Source: Hemerocallis citrina (lineage: Eukaryota > Streptophyta > Magnoliopsida > Asparagales > Asphodelaceae). From it: 64,000 bases of DNA. The notes beneath the pieces were generated by a model that ran no database searches, had not been told where the DNA came from, and saw only the letters and a list, made by a program, of their open reading frames with translations. The stretch is taken from NCBI GenBank assembly GCA_017893485.1, contig CM030368.1, positions 112,486,220-112,550,219 of the forward strand. The letters run 5' to 3'. This document shows, one piece after another, positions 1-11,891 of this stretch; position 1 is the stretch's first letter, and the number at the start of each line of letters is the position of its first letter. Both the position numbers and the translations under genes were made by a program.

Positions 1-1024
1 TGAATTATATTTTTTAGATTTGCCATGGACCGATCTCGGTATTTGTGATTAAGTCTGGTATGGGGTAAGACTAACTCTAGGTATGATAATTGATTCATGT
101 CTTAAGAACTAGGCACTAAGAGAAGATGTGGTAAAACCTAGGCAAACATAAGTGGGGCACTCTATATAGTCGGGTGGTGAATTTTTTGCGGCGGTTCATG
201 GAGACTATAGACCCAGTCGGGCGGTGTACTCCGGGACTGTGGTTGCCTCGTGGAAGACGAGCTTTTATTTTAAATCCAGGACTATGCGTAGTGGGCGGAT
301 AGTTTGCCGTACTCCAAAGTATAAACGTATATCAGGACTAGAGGGGCACTTGCAGGAGGTTCGCACAACGAGGAGTCTGTATAACAGTCGGGTGGGGGAT
401 TGGCTGCGGCGGTTCTCTGGGGCTGGGATCCATACTCGTGGAACGTCTCAACTTTGTTTTATTACTGGATAGTTTGTCATGGCGAACCCTTTATTGTGAA
501 GAACGTAGGTACTTGCCCTCAGACCTATGTAGTATGGGATACATAGAATCCGAACAAGTATGCATTAGTGTCATCTTAGTGTAAAATATCTGCATTAGGC
601 ATTAAGGCATCGCATACACTTACATGTTTAGTGTAGTCTCATTTAACACTTTATTTTGCATTCAATTTGTGGTTTGTTAAAGTATTGAGATCGTTATATG
701 TATGGCATAGAGAGGATGGCCGAGTATAATATTTTCATCAGTTGTAAGTAACTGACGTGTCCACAGCTTATTATGCAGGAACTGGACTTTTTCATGAAGA
801 AGTAAAGTCGTTATAATGCTATTGATTAATTACTTGATAAAGTTGTGCAAGTTGTGTACTATTTTCATTGTTGTAATTCATTTTTATCTTCCGTTGTGTA
901 AACAATATAAAGAACTTTGATGTATGATGAAACGTTTAAATTTCCGTGTAAAATTGTACGAAGCGAAGTGTAAAGATCCTGTAGAATCTTGAATTCGGTC
1001 TTATTTGGAATTCGGGGCATTACA
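1..1024 (+). mobile_element. LTR 3' portion, family L copy 1
   Basis: This is the right-hand part of a long terminal repeat whose start lies before the window. It ends in ...CATTACA at 1024, directly before a tRNA-Met primer-binding site. Roughly 220-1024 is clearly similar to 11630-12436, the end of the second family L LTR; the shared block includes GACGAGCTTTTATTTTAAAT and AACTGGACTTTTTCATGAAG. The 82-codon open frame at 224-472 recurs at 11635-11877 but is only a by-product of the repeat. Bases 1-220 do not match the region just left of 11630, so the copies differ by indels or rearrangement. No coding function is seen. Confidence 0.75.
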
Positions 1025-1026
1025 GA

Positions 1027-1039
1027 TGGTATCAGAGCC
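1027..1039 (+). other. Primer-binding site (initiator tRNA-Met)
   Basis: TGGTATCAGAGCC is complementary to the 3' end of plant initiator tRNA-Met and begins three bases after the LTR end. This position and sequence are diagnostic of plant LTR retrotransposons, and they fix the plus orientation of this element. Confidence 0.9.
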
Positions 1040-1289
1040 ACGCTTCATAAGTATTACAAATTTATAAGGAACGACACCCTAGAGTGGACTTTAGAAGTGT
1101 GAGTTCAGTTTATAGAGATTTAAATGTAAGTGATTTACATTTGCGTTGCTCTATACACTGATGTTTTCTCTTTCCTTTTCTTTTGGGATGGCTGGAATCA
1201 TGAATACAAGTTCAATAATAAACTTCATTCATGATGCTCTCCTCATATACATTGATGTGAGACTGTATGCGAGCACATTTTTTCTGGGT

Positions 1290-1315
1290 ATCAGAGTGGC
1301 ACAGTGGAAGCGTGG
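1290..1315 (+). other. Initiator tRNA-Met 5'-half-like sequence in the leader
   Basis: The sequence begins ATCAGAGTGGCACAG and continues TGGAAGCGTGG. It matches bases 1-26 of plant initiator tRNA-Met, sense orientation, with two mismatches by my recall of that tRNA. It includes the acceptor 5' strand, D arm and Pol III A box. Similarity stops after the start of the anticodon arm. It lies about 260 bp downstream of the primer-binding site and is preserved in the second element at 12702-12727. It is not a tRNA gene, because the anticodon and T arms are absent. Confidence 0.75.
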
Positions 1316-2164
1316 TTGATTGACCCTACATTCATGATACATTACACGTAGACACACCTCCCTCTCAAATTATTTTTCCTGGATTTTATCATAGTACTTT
1401 TCAAAATTCAATATTTTTCAATACTATTAAATCATTTGATTATCTATTATTTTGTCGATCTTCCTCAGTCTTGATCTTTCGAATTTATTTTATCTGTCTT
1501 TATATCTTAAAGATTTGTCCTTCGTGTTTTTGTGTAACTTTATGTTTATCCGTTTACATTGTTTATTGCCGCTAATTAAATGGATTTTGCAACTATTATT
1601 ATTTCTATTATATTTGGAATTTTCTTATGTGCATTCATTTTATATGATTTGGATTTGTGATACTGTATTTTTCATTATCTTATATTATCTTATATATTTC
1701 AATATATTTCTAACATGATTGAGATTTTCTACCCACATAAATATGACATACCATTTGTTTTATTGCCTACATTCGATACTATTGTTATTACATATTATTT
1801 GCTAATTTGTTTTGTTATATTCACTTTTACTATCTCTAGTCATTAATTTTGTAGTTTTATGCTTTTTCAATATAGTACATACACTACAAGATTATTATTT
1901 TCATTTGTGTTTTCATCTCGTGCATATGCATTTCACTATCTTCGTATTAATGCTATAAATCATTTTCATTACTACAAATTTTGTATATCCTATATTTAAA
2001 TTCTATATATATTAATATTTCGTCGTTGTAATTTCCTACTTCATTTGCAACTTTTTCATCCACTTTTATGTCACTGATTTCAAACATAATACCATATTTT
2101 ATTAAACATCCCAATATTCAAGAGTATATGAAAGATTACATCTTTCCATCTCCCATTTTTGGTG

Positions 2165-2356
2165 CAACCTGATGTCGAGAGGGAAAATCTGCAACTAGAC
2201 GTCAATAGAGGCAAACTGCAACTGGACGTCAGGGAGGAAAAGTCTGCAATAGAATGTCCAGAAGCAAACTGCAATCGGATGTCGTAGAGGCAATTCTGCA
2301 ACTTGAGATCGTAGAGGCAAGTCTGCAGTTGGATACCAACGAGGCGAACCTACACC
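2165..2356 (+). repeat. Degenerate 26-29 bp minisatellite of family L
   Basis: About seven imperfect units carry the core GGACGTCAGGGAGGAAAAGT followed by CTGCAACT, with spacing of 26-29 bases. The same units occur in reverse complement at 27165-27352, so the array is a conserved part of the family internal region rather than a local expansion. The open frames here are produced by the repeat. Confidence 0.75.
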
Positions 2357-3490
2357 AGAAGGAGATTTTCTACTTTAATAACCCCTACTTTGTTTTCTAT
2401 AATATTTACATACCACTATTCTATTTTTGTACTAGCTTATACTATTTTATAATATTTTGCAACCTAGTATTATATTGTTTATACTGATTTCTATATCTAT
2501 CCTACTTGTGTCTTTACTACTTAATATCATCTATCTTTTTCCTAGTATTTTGAATCTTTTAGCATTTCATACCGCTTTATCGTATTTTACTACTAACTTA
2601 TCTTGGATTTGGTGGCTACTCATCTAACAAAAAATATATATATCTTATTAATTATATATCTTGTTTACAATTCATAATTTACTTCTATATAATTGGTTTT
2701 TGTGATGTGTTACTGTTTTCTACTATAATGTTTTGTTTTACTCCTACAAACCATTCGTGATTTTCGTATTGGTTGTTTCACCCTATAAATTTTACAGCCT
2801 ATATACGTATATAAATTTTGTATGTTGGTTTTTCTTGCTCTACTCGACAATTCAAAAGTATTTCGATGTATGCCTTCTATATCTTTAATTTTCAAATCGT
2901 ATGTATAATTATTATAGTTACCTTAGAAATTATTTTATGATATTAATCTGTCTATGATTTTAACTAAATTACATTCTTGTTTATTTTTCAAACTCTTATC
3001 CAATAGTTTTCTTTTAAATGATTAATTCAAATTTTGTCATACAGTACAAATTCAGTTTGTGATTTTATACCGCTTATTACTTTGAAAGATTTTGACTACT
3101 AGACCTACTTATAAATTATCTATTGACTATGTTTCTCTTCATTGCATTGTTTTCCGAACTATTTCGCAATTAACGACTTAATTGATTTTTTCCTTTTATC
3201 TAATGGCTTACCTAATATTATTTTGCATGAAGATTTCTCCCAATCCATCATGTCTTTTGTCACATTTCTTTTCTTATGTTATTTTCTTAGTTTTCTCGTT
3301 TCGTTCTTGTAAAATTTTAATACTCATAGTTTTCTGATATAGAGTTTGTCTTATTTTTTCTCGTTGCGTATTTTTATACTACATTTATTTTTCTTAAAGT
3401 ATGCAGTTTTCTATATACTATAATTACATTTCCTTTAGTGTGTACAAAATACAACCTTTACTCTAGTAAGTTCCGGGGACGGAACTGTTC

Positions 3491-3504
3491 TAAGGGGGGG
3501 AGAG
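3491..3504 (+). other. Polypurine tract of family L copy 1
   Basis: TAAGGGGGGGAGAG directly precedes TGTAACACC, the expected start of a 3' LTR. A purine run at the internal/3'-LTR junction primes plus-strand DNA synthesis in LTR elements. About 30 bases upstream lies TTCCGGGGACGGAACTGTTC, comparable to GGGACAGAACGACTCGAAGG upstream of the Tekay-G 3' LTR. Confidence 0.8.
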
Positions 3505-4070
3505 TGTAACACCTCGCAAAATTAGAAATGATAATTTTGCCCTTGTGTTACGTACGTATATTTTGCGTGTTTTGGTTTTGAATTGTGATTTCTAACTATT
3601 TATGCTTTTCTCGTATATTTTATCCTATTTAAATCAACTAAAATATTAATATTTCAATCTTGGTATTTTTACGTGCTTTTTACGTATTTTCGATGCACGT
3701 ATCGATTACGTGTTTTTTCACTGTTAAGTTTGATAATTTTATGTGTACTGATTGTTTATTTTACGTGTTTGAATTCATTTTATAAAACGGAAATTCATTT
3801 TTTCCTATTTTTGATTAAAATATTATTATACGTATAATGCACGTGTTTTCTACGTACGTAGCAATTATATCGTGGAATGTATAAAATTAATAAATATATT
3901 TTCTTAGATTTTATTTTTATTATCTTTAACATTTTTCCATTGATAAAACCGAATTTTGTATTTTTATGTTTTACATGTGAAGTACGTGTTTTTCGGTGCG
4001 TGTATTTAAGCGTATTTGTTTTCAAAATAAATTTCGGAGTATGTGTAACACCCCGTAATTTTCAGAAGAG

Positions 4071-4072
<2 letters not shown>

Positions 4073-4120
<48 letters not shown>
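4073..4120. repeat. (AT)n microsatellite
   Basis: A pure AT dinucleotide run of about 48 bases sits just after the second TGTAACACC motif. It produces tyrosine-isoleucine runs in both strands' open frames; those frames are not genes. Confidence 0.95.
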
Positions 4121-4123
<3 letters not shown>

Positions 4124-4503
4124 GTTGTTTGTATAAACATATGCAGGATGGCATATTGGTGAATACATGAAAAATGAATGGAGAGGATTGGGGGCCCCAC
4201 GTCGAAGTGCAGCAGAGAGCTACTGCACATGCTGGCGTCTCTTGGTGTGGTGACGTGGAGGTTTTCAGCTGGGGCCCACCTTTGCTTGAGAAGAGTAACA
4301 GCACTAGTGCTGTTGCTAATGCTCATGTGGGAGAAGCTCTCGGGAGAGAGAGGATGAGACCGGTTGAAGATGAAAAGTTGGGCTTTTCACTGTGCTTGAC
4401 CGATTTTGAATGTGAGAGGGTATGGGTTATGGGAGTTAGAGAAGTGAAGTGTTGAGTAATTTATTATGTGGAGAAATTTGCACTTTAAACCCTCACCTTG
4501 TCC

Positions 4504-4511
4504 TATAAATA
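4504..4511 (+). promoter_or_regulatory. LTR TATA box
   Basis: TATAAATA is followed by a pyrimidine-rich stretch, as in plant LTR promoters. The LINE inserted about 340 bases downstream, within what would be the transcribed part of the LTR. Confidence 0.6.
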
Positions 4512-4834
4512 CACCCCTCATTTTTCTTCTCTTGTCACACTTAAAATAAACAAAATAGAGAGAGGAAAAAGAAAGAGAGAAAATAGTGTTCTTGTGCATT
4601 GGAGAGCTCTTGCTAGGAGCAGAAGGACTAGGAGTGCTTGTTGGAGCTAGGAGCTAGAAGTTGTCTCTCCATCTGGGTTATTCATTCTTCATAAGAGGTG
4701 GGTGGTCTTTAGACTTTCTAATTCATAGGTTGAGCATGCTAGAATATGACATTAGTATTGTAGATCAAATTGATATGATGTGAGTGATTTTGTGCTTTCT
4801 AAAATATAGAAAATGTATGCTAATATATTACACG

Positions 4835-4852
4835 AGTAGTATAGATAAAGTT
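4835..4852. repeat. LINE target-site duplication, left copy
   Basis: The 18 bases AGTAGTATAGATAAAGTT are identical to 11292-11309. Perfect duplications of this length are typical of target-primed LINE insertion and define the element as 4853-11291. Confidence 0.9.
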
Positions 4853-6310
4853 TTTTTGATATATCGGATAGAGCCAAGCGGCTCCAGCCATCAAAAATAT
4901 ATTAATCAATAAGAAACGTTAAAATACAAGTAAATAATCAGAGGCTTTACAAGATGTAAAACTAAGAAAAGCGAACAAAAGTAATACAAATAAAGGCTGA
5001 GGTGCCAACAAAACAGCGAGCTACAACAATATAATAGAGAGCAAAATATGATGAGGAAAAGGCCTTCCTGCCGGCGAGCATGCAGAAAATGAGCCCCCTC
5101 CGGTGACCTCATGAAGAAAACAAAACGGCGAGAAGAGGAAGCCTAGGCGGAAACACCTCGCAACCGAAGGCCCTTCGATACATCCACTGAAACACCTCGA
5201 CGGAGTGACAGGGAGTATACCGGATGTAATCCAGCTGAATCAGCTAAGTTCCCTCGAACAAGCTAGGCGTCCCAATGGACTAACGTCCCTCTACAATATC
5301 AGCGGTTAAATGAAGAGTATCAAACTCAGCCAAGAGGACATGAACCTCAGAAACAGATCCCACAGATGCCGCACTATGGGCAACTCCAATACAAACAACT
5401 AATCCACCATAATTAAATAAGAAACTCCAGATTGTATAATTATATAAGGATAGAATAGAAAGGCTAGCATCCATGAAGCTTCCCAGATAACAGCAAAACC
5501 CATAAAAGCAAAATAAGCTCCGAGAGGAGCAACGAAAGGAAGTATTATGGGATGGAGGAAGAAGACAGTCCCCCCTCCTCACCAGATTAAAGAAAAACTT
5601 CCACCTCGTCAGTACACAGTCGAAACAAACAAATGAACACCGAAGAGCCTCTACACACCTGCCAGTCCAATTATGGAAGGTGATGATATGCTAATCAGCC
5701 ATTTCAAAAGCCGTGAAAAACAATAGCTGAGCTATGAATCAAGCATTCACTGACAATCACTGCAATTGAGTCGGTGAATCGACTTGAACCAAGAAGCCAT
5801 TACCCACAAAACTAGCACTACTAAGATGCCGCACCAATGGCAATAACAAAATCAACAGTGAGTCAACCATTTAAATCTTAGAACATGCAGATTAAGAAGG
5901 AAGTAGAGAACTAACAGGTTAATTACAATAGGAGAGAAGTCATGAAGCTCCCAAAATTACAACCGATCTCATATTAACTTAGTCAACATCCAGAAGATCA
6001 ACAAAAGGAAGCATGTGCGAAGAAGACACGAGCCTCAGATCAGGAGGGATAGAAGAGGTCGCACCTCCTCCTAACAAAATGATAGCTAATCACCCTTTCC
6101 AAAAGAAACCAGTCAAAATAACCAACTGAGCACTGGAATGCTCATTCATCCCTGCATGCAAAAATAGTTGAATGGGAGTCATGCCTACCAATATTTGCAA
6201 AAACATAGAACAAAAATAGATGAAATAGGAGTCAGCAGTGCTGAAACGCGCAGAATTAGGTAAAAACAGATAAATACGCGTCACCAAAAAACAGTAAATA
6301 AAAGCGAGCA

Positions 6311-9300
6311 TTAGATGGCATTGAGTCTTCGAAGACAATGTGATGCGTTTACCAGTCTGTGAAATAGAAGAGTATCCTTGGTTTCACAGGTTAGAGAGGA
6401 TGACCAAAAGTCAAATAGATATAAGAATTCGTCGTAAATAAAACGGGCAGATGAAGCCTTTTGATGGAAGATTCTTTTGTTTCTTTCCATCCACGTAATC
6501 CAGACGATAATCTGAAAAGACAAATACCACGATCTGTGATATTTGCTATTCGAAGGAAGCTTAGTCCAGCAATCGGTTAGCCTGGACGGAATAACTGTCA
6601 CTTCCCAAGCGAGCGAGGAAATTTTCCAAAGAGCACTGGTAAAATTGCAACTCACGAATAAATGGTCCACATTTTCTGCTTGTGAGGAGCACAGAGGACA
6701 TAATTGACCCTATGCTAAGTTTCTCTTGTTGAGAATTTCAACGGTCAGAAGTTTATTGTTGAGCGCTAACCACGAAAGGATTTTCGCCTTAAGAGGGGGG
6801 CAGGATTTCCACACGAGGTCATAGAAAGGAGATAAAATGCCTCTAAAATTAAGGAATCGATAGAACGATTGAACCGAGAATGTTCCTGACGTATTCCAAC
6901 GCCAGTACAACTCTTCTTTGTCCCTCCAAACAAAATTGTTGAGAGAGGAATGAAGATTGTCAAAGTCAGTGACTAAATGGGGAGGAATATTGGACGATAG
7001 GTTAATCAGCCACTGCCTTTGTTGGTTGGAGGTGGTGTACGACTCGATCACTGAAGCAAAGGGGTCGGAAGCGAGACAGAAGATAGCCGGGAAAGCGGCG
7101 GCCAAAGTAGTGTTACCGATCCAGAGATCGGTTCAAAATCTGGCCATGGATCCATTGGAACATGCATGGGCTACGCCACAACGGAAAGCTGCCGCCGCTT
7201 TCCACACCCCCTTCCAGAAATGAGAGGCATTACGATGGGTGTTAGGTGGAAAACTCCGCCATGTATCAACCGAAAAGTATCTATCTTTGATACTGATGAT
7301 CCAGGGTAAATCATCGACTTGGAGAAACCTCCAGATCCATTTACCCAAAAGCGCCATATTCTGATGCCTAAGATTCAACACCCCTAAACCTCCAGCTTCT
7401 TTAGAAGAACAAATGAGTTTCCAATTACACAGGTGCGAGCCGGGCTTGTGAATAGGAGATCCAGACCAGAAGAAATTACTTCTAATCTGATCGATCCTCT
7501 TGATAACCCAAGAGGGCAAGAAGTAGAAGGACATCATGTAAAGTGGGATCGCGGATAGGACAGAATTGAGGAGTATCAATCTACCTCCCCGAGAGAGAAG
7601 TTTCCCTGACCAGACTGATAACCTGGATTCGACCTTATCGATCATAGGGGACCAATCCGATTTATGCAATTTATCCCATCTGAGTGGAATACCCAGATAC
7701 GTAATTGGAAAAGAAGCTGTAGGACAGTTAAAGAAATTTGAAATTTCGTCCTGCCTGTTAGGCGATCCCCCTAACCAGAGAACGGACGACTTTTGAAAAT
7801 TGATCGATAACCCTGAGGCTAATTTGAAACAATAGAGTAGGAGTTTAAGATTTCTAAGAGATTGAACGTTTGGTTTGGCAAAAATAATTGTGTCGTCGGC
7901 GTACTGCAGATTCAGTACTCCATGGAAATTACGGGAGTTTCCCAGACCTTCAATGGCCCGGGCTTCCCAGGCGTTGCGAAGGAGTTTACTGAATACATCT
8001 GCTACCAGCGAGAAAAGTAGAGACGAGAGAGGATCTCCTTGCCTAAGACCACATTTAATTTTAAATTTGTTGCCTTCCGTACCATTAATTAGAATCGAAG
8101 ATGTTCCGGCAAAAAGGCTTGATTTAATCCAAGCCATCCATTTGGGGCCAAAGCCCCTATGATAAAGAATATCAAAGAGAAAATCCCAACTGACGTTGTC
8201 GTATTCTTTTTGAAAGTCTAATTTAAGAAGAATACCTTCTGAATTAGTCTTGTGACAAAGAGAAATCACCTCTTGCGCTGATGCGACGCTATCAAGGATA
8301 AAGCGATCCTTGATGAAACCCGATTGGGCCGGATCGATGAGAGGGGAGATAACATCGCTTAGTCTAGCTGACAGAACCTTCATAATGATCTTGAAGGTGG
8401 TGTTGATCAGACTAATCGGTCTAAAATTAGCCACAGCATTCGCTCCTATAATTTCAGGGATGAGAACAATGTGAGCATAGTTGATACGGTCGAAAGAGAA
8501 AGAGCCTAGATGAAGCTCTATGAACATACGGAAAAGATCATCTTTTAGCCAATTCCAGAATTTTTGGAAAAAGAATGCCGGAAAACCGTCTGGTCCCGGA
8601 GCGGCATCACTTTTTAAAGAAAAAACCGCCGATTTGATTTCATCCATGGAAAACGGTGCCTCAAGGGACGATAGGTCAAAACCTTGCGGCCCGTACAGGT
8701 GGTTCCAATCGAGAGTGATGGCTCAACGCTTAGGGGAGCCGATGAGATTTTTATAGAAAGAGAGGAACACATGATGAATTTCATTGTCTGTAGAGAATTC
8801 GATGCCGTTGTCTACGATAGAAGAAATACGATTGCTTCTCTGTCTGTAAGATGCAAAGTTGTGGAAGAAAGCAGTATTGCAGTCTCCCTCATTGAGCCAT
8901 CGAAATTTGGCTCTTTGAGCCCATTTCAGATGGTCTTGAAGCAGAATGTCGGAAAATTCCCGTTTGCAAGATCGTCGTTCTTCAAACATCGCTTCAGAAA
9001 TAGAACCCTGTTCCTCCATCTTATCAATAGTTTCAATGGAGGAAAGGTAATAGTTTTTAAGGAAGTTAGTATTGGACTGTCTTTCGTTGCGCCAAATTTT
9101 ACAGCCGAATTTAATGGCGCGAAGTTTGAGGAGAATAGAGCCTAGCCCTGAGGATCCGGAAACAGCTGACAAGCATTGAATGATCAGATTAACAAAAATT
9201 TGGTCCTGTAACCAAAATTTTTCGAACCTGAATTTGTGATGATGCGGGAAGGGAAAGTTAGAGTACAGAGTAATGGGGACGTGGTCAGAAGAGGGATTGG

Positions 9301-9954
9301 GTAGAGCCTTGGCGAATGTGTTGTGAAATTGGTTTATCCATTTATGGGAAACCAAGAATCGATCAAGTTTGGCCATAGTCAGGTGATAACGGAGGTTGGA
9401 CCAAGTGAATGATCTGCCCGAGAGCGGGATGTCAGAAAGCTGCAACGATCGAATACAGTCATTAAACTTTGCGGAAAGGTAATCAAGCTGGGAAGCATTC
9501 GACCTTTCGGAAGCGAATCTGGTAACGTTAAAGTCGCCACAGATAATACAGAGATCGTTAGAATATGGTAGGAGATCTTGGAATTCGTTCCAATACGATT
9601 GACGACCCTCAAAGGATGATGGACCGTACACAGAAATCACCGTTAAATGGGCATCAAGAGGCACCCAATAAAGTTGAACGATCAGGAAGAAATTGAGACG
9701 CTTAATCTCTATAAGTGAGAAAACTGCCTCTTTGAAGCCTAGTAGTATACCTCCCCTAGATCCTATGGCGTCCAATGAAATCCATTTAGAGATTAAGGAT
9801 CCTCCAATAGATCTAAGAATAGAAGGAGGGGGGATACTAGTTTAGTTTCTTGAATGGAGATGAGATCACAGTGAGATGTTGAGATGAGTTGATAAATCGC
9901 TCTTTGTTGGACAGGGCAATTAAGACCCCTGATGTTCCAAGACAGACTAATCAT
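6311..9954 (-). pseudogene. LINE ORF2: endonuclease - reverse transcriptase - zf-RVT (decayed)
   Basis: This is the ORF2 protein of a plant L1 element, which nicks target DNA and reverse transcribes element RNA at the nick. The start at 9954 overlaps the ORF1 stop. The apurinic-like endonuclease (about 9954-9180) shows WNIRGL, QETK, GDFNVTRF and SDHVPI. Reverse transcriptase (about 8700-7450) shows the GFIKDR, LKLDF and GLRQGDPLS blocks and the catalytic YADD at about 7892-7903. The zf-RVT region (about 7105-6600) shows the WRWNTSGTFSV signature and a CPLCSSQAENVDHLF zinc motif. Damage: a one-base frameshift in a homopolymer run at about 9827-9833, and in-frame stops near 8724, 7134 and 6711. 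The rest stays in one frame to 6311, so the decay is light. Confidence 0.92.
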
Positions 9955-11291
9955 CAAAATAATTGTGCTCCCAAACTCTGAAACGTTCTTTATCCCTGAT
10001 GGCGAAAGCCACAGATACGAGGGAGGATTGGGTCACAAAACCTAAATCTACCGATGATCTAATCAGGTCGTGGTCAGACAAGGAATCAAATTGAAGTTGG
10101 AAAATTGAGCCTAACGGCATGGTTCCTGAACGGGTAGCAGTCAGCTCCATCCGTTCGTGGTTCTTCGAATTCTGCGAGGCCGATACCCTGTTCTCAAGGG
10201 AGAAAGCAGCGCACGTAGTGGCTTTAGCCAATAGACGCGCGCTAGATCTAATAAGACGGGGATATGGTTTGTGGTCCGGTAAGGCGAAATCCCCCGGTCT
10301 CACGTGAATCCCATCTAACGGATTAGGGGAAGAAGTGACTGCATTAATGTTGGGTCCTTTATCATTGAGCATAACTTCAGCAGGTAGACTAGGTAGCGAC
10401 GGATGTTCAATGAACGACTCCATCGCAGCAACCTGATCAGTTCCTATAGAAGGAAACTTGGGTAAAGAAAGGTCCAGGACCACTTTCATAGAAAGATAAA
10501 GGTCGGGAGATACAAAGACGTTCTCTCCCAACATCAGATAGCACGTTATAGAATTCCGAATAGGGTGATAGAACCGGCAATAAAAATCACAGTAAAGAAA
10601 TACCCGTTGAGCAGCCAGAATACAAAAAGAGCTATCAAGAATAGAATTAAAAACAGGATAATTTAACTTAAGTGAAATCATGTCCCGCTTCTGATCCGTC
10701 TCCTCATCATCTAACAGGTCATCATGATCGATCCAGTCGCTCGCTTTCGATGGAGGAGATCTTAAGACCTTAATAGGAGATAACTTAGGATCTTTGGCAG
10801 TGATCGATGAGTAATGAGCCTGTCTTTGGAATTTTTGCCAATCAGATTCAAAGTGTAGATTGATCTCCCACCGAGGCCACGGTGAAGAAGAGGTAGGTTG
10901 GGTCGAAGTCGTAGAGACAGCAATTGGAACACTGGTGTCAGGAGTAGACAAGCTCTTGCTTATCTGCGAAGCACCGGTAGGAGAAGGAGAAAGAGCTTTT
11001 GGAGGAGCGGAGGTAGAGGTAGACTTTTTACCCGCCTGAATAGAGGGGAGATCAGGGTTGATCCACACCAAGTTGGGAGGTTTGGAAGGGGAGATCTTCG
11101 AGCTGCCCATGAGAGGTAGAGACTTACTCGGAGTGGGGTGTTTTTCTTAGTCGAGAACTTGTTAGATCCCTTCCATAGCAATTTCGAAGATGTAGAAGAA
11201 CCTGGATGGAAAGGAGCGGATGAGCTAGTAGGCTTGGATATCACCTTCGGAGGAGCAGGGGGAAGCGCTGGCGCCGAGGCACCGAGGCACC
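9947..11291 (-). pseudogene. LINE ORF1 (gag-like, 5'-truncated and frameshifted)
   Basis: A 387-codon frame (11110-9947) follows another frame (from the LINE end to about 11130) that is rich in Ser, Pro, Thr and Lys. The junction is a frameshift near 11130-11140. The position upstream of ORF2 and the basic, Ser/Pro-rich N-terminus fit ORF1 of plant L1 elements, an RNA-binding protein of the retrotransposition complex. I see no zinc knuckle or convincing RRM. Its stop at 9947-9949 overlaps the ORF2 ATG at 9952-9954, so the two frames overlap by eight bases, which suggests coupled translation. The upstream frame continues across the LINE border, consistent with 5' truncation. Confidence 0.7.
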
Positions 11292-11309
11292 AGTAGTATA
11301 GATAAAGTT
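11292..11309. repeat. LINE target-site duplication, right copy
   Basis: Identical to 4835-4852. The family L LTR resumes at 11310. Confidence 0.9.
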
Positions 11310-11891
11310 GATGTGACAATAAGAGTACAAATCTATGCTATTATGTGTGCTATGAATTGTAGAAATTTTTTCTATGATCAATAAACTAATAGTCATCATG
11401 TTAGTTGGAAATTAGAAAAAGTAAATAATGTTTATTTGTCATATGCATGTTAATCTACAAGTATAGAAACATGTATAGATAGGCACCTCAGTTTATTTGT
11501 TAAATTTTGTTAGCCTTCTGTATAAAATAATCAATTAGCCTATTTTATTTGTAACTGGGGACAATTTAAAATGAACTCTATTAAAGTATGAGGAAATGAA
11601 CTCTATTAATCAATTGTATTTATAGTATGGTCGCTTGGAACTGTGGTTACCTCGTGGGAGACGAGCTTTTATTTTAAATCCGGAACTGTGCGTAGTCGGG
11701 CGGATAGTTTGCTGTACTCCAAAGTATGTACGTATACTGGGACTACAGGGGCACTTGGGGGAGGTTCGCACAATGAGGAGTCTGTATAACAGTTGGGCGG
11801 GGGATGTGCTGCGGTGGCTCTCCGGGACTAGGATCCATACTCGTGGAACGTCTCAACTTTGTTTTATTACTGGGTAGTTTGTCATGGTGAG

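Larger units (their letters stand above)
1025..3504 (+). mobile_element. Non-coding internal region of a LARD-like element, copy 1
   Basis: About 2.5 kb lie between the primer-binding site and a polypurine tract. The stretch is AT-rich with no gag or pol similarity in any frame; the longest open frames (under 90 codons) are low-complexity. An LTR, PBS, non-coding internal region, PPT and LTR of this size fit a LARD (large retrotransposon derivative), which would depend on proteins of an autonomous relative. The first ~780 bp closely match 12437-13217. The block near 2165-2356 recurs inverted at 27165-27352. The family L LTRs share end structure with the chromovirus LTRs in this window, so a chromovirus partner is plausible but unproven. 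Confidence 0.7.
4853..11291 (-). mobile_element. L1-type non-LTR retrotransposon, 6.4 kb
   Basis: The LINE reads from 11291 to 4853 with two open reading frames followed by about 1.45 kb of 3' untranslated sequence. The tail is only a short A run (T run at 4851-4857 on plus). It is bounded by the 18-bp duplication. ORF2 carries endonuclease, reverse transcriptase and the C-terminal zinc-binding reverse-transcriptase-associated domain, in L1 order. The 5' end runs straight into ORF1-like coding sequence with no leader, so the copy is probably 5'-truncated. The 3' region 4858-6310 shows no domain I can recognise. One frameshift and three in-frame stops in ORF2 indicate an inactive but fairly recent copy. 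Confidence 0.92.

Noticed and set aside
1290..1315. Functional tRNA-Met gene
   Set aside because: Only the 5' half matches; anticodon arm, T arm and 3' acceptor strand are missing.
1452..1718. Membrane protein ORF, repeated at 12864-13163
   Set aside because: Hydrophobic residues come from T-rich DNA; both copies lie in a non-coding element body and the frames diverge as neutral sequence would.
5280..5582. RNase H domain in the LINE 3' region
   Set aside because: A few residues (for example around SEVHVLLAEFDTL) faintly recall RNase H, but the catalytic D-E-D-D pattern cannot be placed; treated as 3' untranslated sequence.
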